Source: Kutzneria sp035492655 (GTDB lineage: Bacteria > Actinomycetota > Actinomycetes > Mycobacteriales > Pseudonocardiaceae). From it: a DNA stretch of 6,244 bases. The stretch is taken from the NCBI GenBank assembly GCA_035492655.1, contig DATJJB010000392.1:1-6244 (forward strand), read 5' to 3'. Within the stretch, counting starts at the first letter, position 1, and every line of letters starts with the position of its first letter. The notes beneath the pieces were generated by a model, which ran no database searches, was not told the origin of the DNA, and was given only the letters and a program-made list of their open reading frames with translations. Below are positions 1 through 4,734 of this stretch, piece by piece. The position numbers were made by a program, and so were the translations under genes.

Positions 1-52
1 GTTCGGGTACCAGCAGGGGCGGATGGGGCACCACGGCAACGCCTACGATCAC
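1..52 (-). CDS. LigB-like class III extradiol dioxygenase-family protein, N-terminal fragment
   Basis: Partial gene running off the left edge on the minus strand. From a GTG at 52 the frame reads M-I-V-G-V-A-V-V-P-H-P-P-L-L-V-P-E, and the next codon begins with C. A short hydrophobic strand followed by a P-H/S/C-P-P-L-L-V-P-E motif is the characteristic start of the actinobacterial 'class III extradiol dioxygenase subunit B-like' proteins (LigB fold), usually encoded near miaA and miaB; Rv2728c may be the M. tuberculosis counterpart. Only 17 residues are visible, so no metal ligand or catalytic residue can be checked. The start is supported by the motif lying right at the N-terminus; no ATG or GTG occurs in the same frame for at least 70 bases upstream. 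No good Shine-Dalgarno is seen, but a TAGCGT hexamer lies 8 nt upstream, so the transcript may be leaderless. The family's substrate in Actinobacteria is unknown to me. Family call moderately sure; function unassigned. Confidence 0.6.
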   Translation of the reverse strand, partial: MIVGVAVVPHPPLLVPE

Positions 53-59
53 GATACGG

Positions 60-67
60 CACGCTAC
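60..67 (-). promoter_or_regulatory. Possible -10 element of a leaderless promoter for the LigB-like gene
   Basis: On the minus strand TAGCGT (positions 66 down to 61) fits the actinobacterial TANNNT -10 pattern and ends 8 nt before the GTG start at 52. That would place transcription initiation at or next to the start codon, as in leaderless actinobacterial genes, and fits the lack of a convincing ribosome binding site. No clear -35 hexamer is seen 16-19 nt further upstream. The -10 motif is short and common by chance, so this is a weak call. Confidence 0.25.
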
Positions 68-74
68 CTGCCGA

Positions 75-93
75 CTCGGAGTACACAGCCGAG
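75..93. repeat. Small inverted repeat CTCGG-N9-CCGAG in the divergent promoter region
   Basis: CTCGG at 75-79 is mirrored by CCGAG at 89-93. It sits 23-41 nt upstream of the left gene's start, where a -35 region or operator would be expected. The 9-mer TCGGAGTAC within it recurs at 139-147, in the same intergenic region. Five-base arms arise easily by chance in DNA this GC-rich, so a regulator-binding site is only possible. Confidence 0.2.
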
Positions 94-179
94 CCCTGAC
101 CTGTTTGAATGCCCGGCGAAGGTATTCGGACCACGCGTTCGGAGTACCCGGTCGTTTGGGCCTCGCCGGTGTGCGGGGC

Positions 180-199
180 GCTCGTGCCCCGGCACGGGC
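180..199 (+). other. Small leader hairpin ahead of the DUF349 gene
   Basis: Positions 180-187 pair with 192-199 (eight pairs, one of them G-U) around a four-base loop, CCCG. The hairpin ends 14 nt before the ribosome binding site of the DUF349 gene. It has no T-run after it, so it is not an ordinary terminator. It may be an mRNA leader structure or a chance product of high G+C. No convincing -35/-10 pair for the rightward gene was found anywhere in 53-229. Confidence 0.25.
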
Positions 200-213
200 T
201 CATGGTGGCAGGC

Positions 214-220
214 GAGGAGG
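214..220 (+). promoter_or_regulatory. Strong ribosome binding site that fixes the DUF349 start
   Basis: GAGGAGG at 214-220 lies 9 nt before the ATG at 230. This is the only near-consensus Shine-Dalgarno in the leader. It decides the start against the same-frame reading that stays open from the left edge of the window through an ATG at 23. Confidence 0.8.
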
Positions 221-229
221 AAGCCGGCG

Positions 230-1624
230 ATGACGGACCAGGAGACGGCCCCGGTGGACGGGGTCGAGCAGGCGGCTGCGGAGCAGGTGGCCACGGAAGT
301 GACGCCGGTGCCGCAGGCCGAGGCGGGCCAGCCCAGTCCGGGCCAGTCCAATGTGGGCGGCGCGGAGACGACGGCGGGGTCCACGCCGCCGCCGGTGCCG
401 GTCGCTTCGGACGATCCGACCCGGTGGGGCCGGGTGGACGAGGCCGGCAAGGTCTACGTCAAGGGCGAGGACGGTGAGCGCGAGGTCGGCTCGTGGCAGG
501 CCGGCGAGCCGGCCGAGGGGCTGGCCCACTTCGCCCGTCGCTTCGACGACATGCGCACCGAGGTCGAGCTGCTCGAGGCTCGGCTCAAGTCCGGCGCCGG
601 CGACCCGAAGCAGGCCCTGACCAGCGCGAAGCACGTCCGTGACGGACTGACCGACGCGGCCGTGGTCGGCGACCTGGCGGCGCTGCGGGCCCGGGTGGCG
701 CACGTGATCACCACCGCCGAGAAGGCCGTCGACAAGGCCAAGGTGGCCCGCGACGCGGCCCGCGTCGAGCAGGCCGCGCGCAAGCAGGCGCTGGTCGAGG
801 AGGCCGAGACGCTGGCCAACGAGTCGACCCAGTGGAAGACCGCCGGGGACCGGCTGCGGGCCATTCTCGACGAGTGGAAGACGATTCGCGGCGTCGACCG
901 CAAGACCGACGAGCAGCTGTGGCGCCGGTTCTCCAAGGCGCGGGACGCCTTCAACCGCCGCCGGGGCGCGCACTTCGCGGACCTCGACCGGCAGCGGGCG
1001 ACGGCCAAGACCCGCAAGCAGGAGCTGGTGGACGAGGCCGAGGCGCTGGCCGGTTCGGACGACTGGGGCGTGACCGCGGGCCGCTACAAGGACCTGATGG
1101 TCGAGTGGAAGGCCGCGGGCCGCGCGCCCAAGGAGTCCGACGACGCGCTGTGGCAGGCCTTCCGGGCCGCGCAGGACAAGTTCTTCGCGCGCCGGTCGGC
1201 GGCCTTCGACGAGCGGGACGCCGAGTTCGGCACGAACGCCAAGCTCAAGGAAGAGCTGCTGGCCGAGGCCGAGGGCATCGACCCGAGCGCCGGCCTGGAG
1301 GCCGCCCGCAACGCCCTGTACAAGCTGCAGGAGCGCTGGGACCAGATCGGCAAGGTGCCGCGCGAGCGGGTCCGTGAGCTCGAGGGCCGGCTGCGGTCCA
1401 TCGAGGAGAAGGTCCGCGGCGCGGTCGACGCCCAGTGGCGCCGCACCGACCCGGAGGCCGAGGCCCGGGTGGCGCAGTTCCGCGAGCGCGTGACCCAGTT
1501 CGAGGCGCAGGCGGCGAAGGCCCGGTCGGCCGGCGACAAGCGCCGCGCCGAGCAGGCCGAGGCCCAGGCGGCGCAGTGGCGTGAGTGGCTGGCCGCGGCC
1601 GAGCAGGCCGTCGCCACCCGCTGA
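230..1624 (+). CDS. DUF349 repeat protein (Rv2731-like), 464 aa
   Basis: Predicted soluble, highly charged, largely alpha-helical protein. Residues 1-60 are a Pro/Ala/Gln-rich, probably disordered tail. Residues 62-118 look like a compact conserved segment, with WGRVDEAGKVYVK and VGSWQAGEPAEGLAHFARRF. Residues 160-196 are Ala/Lys/Glu-rich and coiled-coil-like. Two clear DUF349 units follow, about 197-250 (QWKTAGDRLRAILDEWK, LWRRFSKARDAFNRRR) and 276-328 (WGVTAGRYKDLMVEWKAAG, LWQAFRAAQDKFFARR). A third, diverged unit spans about 352-405 (LYKLQERWDQIGKVPRE). Residues 408-464 form another charged helical segment. No signal peptide or membrane segment is seen. The molecular function of the DUF349 family is not established as far as I know. 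The ATG at 230 is chosen because of the GAGGAGG site 9 nt upstream; an in-frame ATG at 23 would add 69 residues of poor protein character. The gene is monocistronic, with a strong terminator after it. Family sure, role unknown. Confidence 0.93.
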   Translation: MTDQETAPVDGVEQAAAEQVATEVTPVPQAEAGQPSPGQSNVGGAETTAGSTPPPVPVASDDPTRWGRVDEAGKVYVKGEDGEREVGSWQAGEPAEGLAHFARRFDDMRTEVELLEARLKSGAGDPKQALTSAKHVRDGLTDAAVVGDLAALRARVAHVITTAEKAVDKAKVARDAARVEQAARKQALVEEAETLANESTQWKTAGDRLRAILDEWKTIRGVDRKTDEQLWRRFSKARDAFNRRRGAHFADLDRQRATAKTRKQELVDEAEALAGSDDWGVTAGRYKDLMVEWKAAGRAPKESDDALWQAFRAAQDKFFARRSAAFDERDAEFGTNAKLKEELLAEAEGIDPSAGLEAARNALYKLQERWDQIGKVPRERVRELEGRLRSIEEKVRGAVDAQWRRTDPEAEARVAQFRERVTQFEAQAAKARSAGDKRRAEQAEAQAAQWREWLAAAEQAVATR

Positions 1625-1637
1625 GCAAGCAACGACC

Positions 1638-1674
1638 GAGGCCCCGCCGGACCATCCGGCGGGGCCTCAGTTTT
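1638..1674 (+). terminator. Rho-independent terminator of the DUF349 gene
   Basis: A 13-bp perfect GC-rich stem pairs 1638-1650 (GAGGCCCCGCCGG) with 1656-1668 around the loop ACCAT, which could close one further A-T pair. The hairpin starts 13 nt after the TGA and is followed by AG and TTTT at 1671-1674. This is a textbook intrinsic terminator for the rightward gene. In the leftward direction it lacks a T-run, but it could still act as a back-up stop for transcripts coming from the membrane protein gene. Confidence 0.88.
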
Positions 1675-1700
1675 GGATTCGCAACGCCGTGAGCGCTCGA

Positions 1701-1719
1701 CCGCGCGCGGAACGCGCGG
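1701..1719 (-). terminator. Hairpin after the membrane protein gene, possible terminator of the leftward operon
   Basis: CCGCGCG (1701-1707) pairs with CGCGCGG (1713-1719) around a five-base loop, a 7-bp all-GC stem. It lies 7 nt beyond the TGA of the leftward membrane protein gene. No T-run follows on the minus strand, so any terminator activity would be of the U-less type proposed for actinobacteria. The position is right and the motif is weak. Confidence 0.4.
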
Positions 1720-1726
1720 CAAAGGC

Positions 1727-2212
1727 TCAGCCGAGCTGCGGCGCCGAGGACAGAGTCAGCTTCACCCACTGGAAGGTCAGCACGATCAGGGTCAGCAGCC
1801 CCAGGATGATGCCGATGCCCGGGCCGGGCCCCGGCTCGTGGCTGGAGGTGGACTGCTGCGACCAGACGGCCAGCAACGACGTCAGCAGGCTGAAGCCGCA
1901 GCCGGCGGCGGCGGCGAAGGAGAGCGCCCACAGGCGGGTGACCAGGGCCGCGCCGGACACCAGGACGCCGAAGAGCATGGCGCAGAAGGCGAACAGCACC
2001 GGCACGAGCCCGATCGGGGTGGTCTTGGGGGCCAGGCCGAACAGCACCTGCCAACCGCTGGCCGACTGGACCCACGGCAGCAGCGCGGACACGATCATGA
2101 GCATCACGCAGACGGCGATGACCATGGCCCGGGCGCCGGGGTCGATCTGACGGAAGGTGCGGCGCGGGGCCTTGGGCACCCCCACCTGGAGGTCGGACAG
2201 GTCGTCAGTCAC
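1727..2212 (-). CDS. Conserved four-helix integral membrane protein (Rv2732c-like), 161 aa
   Basis: Small membrane protein encoded directly after miaB. A polar N-terminus (MTDDLSDLQVGVPKAPRR) precedes four predicted transmembrane helices at about residues 29-50, 66-89, 93-116 and 130-150. A Pro-Gly-rich loop (HEPGPGPGIG) lies just before the last helix. No catalytic motif or known transporter signature is visible; the function is unknown. The start chosen is the GTG at 2212, whose last two bases and the next A form the miaB stop (GTGA overlap). GAAGGA (2229-2224) lies 11 nt upstream, a rather long spacing. An in-frame ATG at 2224 would add four residues but leaves no room for a Shine-Dalgarno. 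The overlap implies translational coupling to miaB. The same gene order occurs in M. tuberculosis (Rv2733c-Rv2732c), supporting orthology. The gene is real; its role is unassigned. Confidence 0.85.
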   Translation of the reverse strand: MTDDLSDLQVGVPKAPRRTFRQIDPGARAMVIAVCVMLMIVSALLPWVQSASGWQVLFGLAPKTTPIGLVPVLFAFCAMLFGVLVSGAALVTRLWALSFAAAAGCGFSLLTSLLAVWSQQSTSSHEPGPGPGIGIILGLLTLIVLTFQWVKLTLSSAPQLG

Positions 2213-3672
2213 TGGATCGCACATCCTTCGGCCGGCGCGAGCGGGGCCGGCGTGCCGAACGAGGGCAGCCCCAGGCTGACCCCCGAGGTCTTGGGCCGCA
2301 GACCGGCCTCGGTGTTGTCCCCGGCCCTGGTGCGCCGGTGGGACCGGAGTGCCCCGTCGGCGACCAGGTAATGCGGTGCGGCGTAGGTGACGACGGTGTG
2401 CACGACGTCGCCGGCCCGCACCCCGGGCGTGGCGGCGAAGTGCACGAGCCGGCCGTCGCGGGCGCGGCCGCTCATCCGCTGCGTCTCGTCGTCGCGCCGG
2501 CCCTCCCCCTGCGCCACCAGCACCTCGATCTCCCGGCCGACCTGGGCCTGGTTGCCGAGCAGGGAGTTCTCCTCCTGCACGGCGATCAGCCGGTCGAACC
2601 GCTCCTGCACGACCTCCTTGGGCAGCTGGCCGTCCATCGAGGCGGCCGGCGTGCCGGGGCGCTTGGAGTACTGGAACGTGAAGGCGCTGGCGAACCGGGC
2701 CTGCCGCACCACGTCCAGCGTGCCCTGGAAGTCCTCCTCGGTCTCGCCGGGGAAGCCGACGATGATGTCGGTGGTGATCGCGGCGTCCGGCATGGCCGCC
2801 CGCACCTTGTCCAGGATGCCCAGGTACTTCTCGGTCCGGTACGAGCGCCGCATCTCCTTCAGCAGACGGTCCGAGCCGGACTGCAGCGGCATGTGCAGCT
2901 GGTGGCACACCGCCGGCGTCTCGGCCATCGCGGCGATCACGTCGTCGGTGAAGTCCTTGGGGTGCGGGGAGGTGAACCGGATCCGCTCCAGCCCGTCGAT
3001 CTGGCCGGCCGAGCGCAGCAGCTTGCCGAAGGCCAGCCGGTCGCCGAACTCGACGCCGTAGGAGTTGACGTTCTGGCCGAGCAGCGTCACCTCCAGCACG
3101 CCCTCGTCGACCAGCGCCTGCACCTCGGCCAGCACGTCGCCGGGCCGGCGGTCCTTCTCCTTGCCGCGCAACGACGGCACGATGCAGAAGGTGCAGGTGT
3201 TGTTGCAGCCGACGGAGATCGACACCCAGCCGGAGTAGGCGGAGTCGCGGCGCGCCGGCAGCGTGGACGGGAAGGTCTCCAGCGACTCCAGGATCTCGAC
3301 CTGGGCCTCGTTGTTGTGCCGGGCCCGTTCGAGCAGCGTCGGCAGCGAGCCGATGTTGTGGGTGCCGAACACGACGTCCACCCACGGCGCCCGCTCGACG
3401 ATCGTGCTGCGGTCCTTCTGCGCGAGGCAGCCGCCCACCGCGACCTGCATGTCGGGGTTGGCCGTCTTCAGCGGCCGCATGTGCCCGAGCGTGCCGTACA
3501 GCTTGTTGTCGGCGTTCTCCCGGACCGCGCACGTGTTGAACACGACCAGGTCGGGCGGGGAATCCTGGCCGACGGGCGTGTAGCCGGCGTCCTCGAGCAT
3601 GCCGGCCAGCCGCTCGGAGTCGTGCACGTTCATCTGGCAACCGAACGTGCGAATCTCGTAACTCCGTGTCAC
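2209..3672 (-). CDS. miaB: tRNA-2-methylthio-N6-dimethylallyladenosine synthase MiaB
   Basis: Radical-SAM methylthiotransferase that converts i6A37 to ms2i6A37 in tRNAs reading UNN codons, using two [4Fe-4S] clusters and S-adenosylmethionine in the cytoplasm. The 487-residue protein shows all family parts in order. The N-terminal UPF0004 domain has cluster ligands C12 (TFGCQMN), C48 (NTCAVRENA) and C82 (GGCLAQ). The radical-SAM CxxxCxxC is C156-C160-C163 (GCNNTCTFC). TSPHPKDF, MPLQSGSD and DIIVGFPGETEEDF are typical MiaB blocks at about 235-316. A TRAM RNA-binding domain occupies roughly 376-440. About 47 further residues form an actinobacterial-type tail (GVSLGLPSFG, ending GCAIQ). The GTG at 3672 is chosen because the protein then begins TRSYEIRTFGCQMN as MiaB proteins do, with GAAGAGG (3687-3681) 8 nt upstream. 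A longer same-frame reading to 3852 would overlap the divergent TAXI gene and lacks family sequence. It is the first gene of a two-gene unit with the membrane protein. Confidence 0.97.
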   Translation of the reverse strand: MTRSYEIRTFGCQMNVHDSERLAGMLEDAGYTPVGQDSPPDLVVFNTCAVRENADNKLYGTLGHMRPLKTANPDMQVAVGGCLAQKDRSTIVERAPWVDVVFGTHNIGSLPTLLERARHNNEAQVEILESLETFPSTLPARRDSAYSGWVSISVGCNNTCTFCIVPSLRGKEKDRRPGDVLAEVQALVDEGVLEVTLLGQNVNSYGVEFGDRLAFGKLLRSAGQIDGLERIRFTSPHPKDFTDDVIAAMAETPAVCHQLHMPLQSGSDRLLKEMRRSYRTEKYLGILDKVRAAMPDAAITTDIIVGFPGETEEDFQGTLDVVRQARFASAFTFQYSKRPGTPAASMDGQLPKEVVQERFDRLIAVQEENSLLGNQAQVGREIEVLVAQGEGRRDDETQRMSGRARDGRLVHFAATPGVRAGDVVHTVVTYAAPHYLVADGALRSHRRTRAGDNTEAGLRPKTSGVSLGLPSFGTPAPLAPAEGCAIQ

Positions 3673-3707
3673 TGCATCTACCTCTTCCCGACGACCGCTC
3701 GGTCCCC

Positions 3708-3713
3708 AGGGTA
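3708..3713 (-). promoter_or_regulatory. Possible -10 element for miaB
   Basis: On the minus strand TACCCT (3713 to 3708) fits TANNNT. Initiation about 7 nt downstream, near 3701, would give a leader of roughly 29 nt carrying the GAAGAGG ribosome binding site at 3687-3681. A poor -35 candidate, TGTCCA (3738-3733), sits 19 nt upstream. The whole divergent gap between miaB and the TAXI gene is only 67 bp (3673-3739), so promoters for both genes must be packed here. No clear rightward promoter was recognised. Confidence 0.25.
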
Positions 3714-3739
3714 GAACCCCCTGCTGGCAGGATGGACAG

Positions 3740-4687
3740 GTGCCACTGACACGACGGGCCCTGATCATGCTAGGGGCCGCTGCGACGCTCGCCGGACCGA
3801 CGCTGGCGGCCTGCGGCTCCAGCCTGTCCGGCGTGCAGCTGCGGATCGCCACCGGCGGCCCCGGCGGCGTCTACTTCACGCTGGGATCACGCCTTGGCGA
3901 CGTGTGGCAGCAGGACCTGGGCGTGGCCGAGAAGGTGCTCCAGACCAACGGCTCGGTCGACAACCTGGGCGTGCTGCGCAACAACCGCGCCGACGTCGCG
4001 TTCGTGGCGGCGGACGCCGCCGCTCGCGGCTCGGCCGGGCTGCGCGCGCTGGCCCGCATCTACGACGACTACATCCAGGTCCTGGTGCGCAGCGACTCGC
4101 CGATCCAGAAGCTGGCCGACCTGGCCGGCCACCGGGTGTCCATCGGCAGCCTGAACTCGGGCGTCACGGTGGTGGCCCGCAACCTGCTCAAGGCGGCCGG
4201 CCTGCCCGAGTCGAGCGACTCGTACAAGCAGCAGAGCCTGCGCGACTCGCTGGCCGACCTGGTCGCCGGCGGGGTGGACGCGCTGTTCTGGTCCGGCGGC
4301 CTGCCGACGCCGGACATCACGGCCACCATGAAGGCCGACCCGGACCAGCTGCGGATGCTCGACCTGACGACGGTGAACCTGAAGGATCTGCCCTACTACA
4401 ACGTGGAGACGGTGCCCGCGACCGCCTATCCGCAGCTGCGCCAGGGCGACAAGCCGGTGAGCACGCTGGCCGTGCACAACCTGCTCATGGTGCGCGAGGA
4501 CATGCCGTCCGACGAGGTCCAGGCGCTGCTGCGGTCGCTGTTCGACGCCCAGCCCGACCTGGCTGCCGACCGGGACCAGGTGGTGGCGCTGGCCGCCCAG
4601 CTGATCGACCGCCGGTCGGCCATCGAGACCCGGCCCATCCCCCTGCACGACGGCGCACTGGACTACTACCGCTCAGCGAAGGTGTGA
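3740..4687 (+). CDS. TAXI-family TRAP-type solute-binding lipoprotein, 315 aa
   Basis: Extracytoplasmic ligand-binding protein of the TAXI branch of TRAP transporters. The signal peptide has a basic start (PLTRRALIML), a hydrophobic stretch, and the lipobox L22-A-A-C25, so the protein should be lipid-anchored. The twin arginine T-R-R-A-L-I leaves Tat export possible. TAXI landmarks follow in order: IATGGPGGVYFTLGSRL (36-52), TNGSVDNLGVLRNNRADVAF (69-88), GSLNSGVTVVARNLLKAAG (136-154), ALFWSGGLPTPDI (181-193) and LHDGALDYYR (302-311). The length is normal. Start: GTG at 3740 with AGGA 7 nt upstream (3729-3732). TAXI proteins normally deliver ligand to a fused TRAP membrane subunit, but none is encoded in the visible flanks. 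Its gene is convergent with a histidine kinase gene 47 bp away, so it may be a sensory partner. Known TAXI ligands include glutamate/glutamine for a Thermus homologue; the ligand here cannot be read from sequence. Confidence 0.93.
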   Translation: MPLTRRALIMLGAAATLAGPTLAACGSSLSGVQLRIATGGPGGVYFTLGSRLGDVWQQDLGVAEKVLQTNGSVDNLGVLRNNRADVAFVAADAAARGSAGLRALARIYDDYIQVLVRSDSPIQKLADLAGHRVSIGSLNSGVTVVARNLLKAAGLPESSDSYKQQSLRDSLADLVAGGVDALFWSGGLPTPDITATMKADPDQLRMLDLTTVNLKDLPYYNVETVPATAYPQLRQGDKPVSTLAVHNLLMVREDMPSDEVQALLRSLFDAQPDLAADRDQVVALAAQLIDRRSAIETRPIPLHDGALDYYRSAKV

Positions 4688-4728
4688 AGGGACCATTCCT
4701 ACACTCCGAGTGGAGGAATGGTCCCTTC
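4686..4728. terminator. Long perfect inverted repeat between convergent genes, probable bidirectional terminator or dispersed repeat
   Basis: GAAGGGACCATTCCT (4686-4700) pairs perfectly with AGGAATGGTCCCTTC (4714-4728), a 15-bp stem that starts inside the stop codon of the TAXI gene. The 13-nt loop can itself fold: CACT (4702-4705) pairs with AGTG (4709-4712) around CCG, separated from the main stem by one A-G mismatch. The structure fills nearly all of the gap before the convergent kinase stop at 4735. Neither strand has a T-run after it, so it would be a U-less terminator working in both directions. The AT-containing arms differ from the all-GC hairpins elsewhere in the window. I have an impression that similar sequences recur between genes in Pseudonocardiaceae, which I cannot confirm here. 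Confidence 0.75.
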
Positions 4729-4734
4729 CGAACC

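Noticed and set aside
2..229. Open reading continuing upstream of the DUF349 ATG in the same frame, including an ATG at 23 and the string GHHGNAYDHD, which faintly recalls IS3-type integrase cores.
   Set aside because: The resemblance is a few residues with no downstream DDE context. The opposite strand gives a much better motif (PHPPLLVPE), and the strong ribosome binding site at 214-220 marks the real start at 230. High G+C keeps the frame open.
200..973. Long minus-strand reading opposite the DUF349 gene.
   Set aside because: It is rich in His/Arg/Gly/Leu, as expected from reversed GC-rich codons, with no ribosome binding site or family signature. The plus-strand frame has clear DUF349 repeats.
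1727..3640. 637-codon minus-strand reading that ends with the membrane protein.
   Set aside because: Only the portion from about 2212 down is real protein. The upstream part is the +1 shadow of miaB, so this is not a fusion of two proteins.
2338..3714. 458-codon plus-strand reading across miaB.
   Set aside because: It is an antisense shadow of miaB. The minus strand carries every MiaB motif, while this product has shadow-like composition (HVAGP, GVGG, RRHD).
3673..3739. A rightward promoter for the TAXI gene (TAGAAC at 3712-3717).
   Set aside because: The last base does not fit TANNNT and no -35 lies at a workable distance, so it was not listed.
3673..3852. N-terminal extension of miaB by 60 codons.
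   Set aside because: It would overlap the signal-peptide region of the divergent TAXI gene, has no family similarity, and a good ribosome binding site sits before the GTG at 3672.
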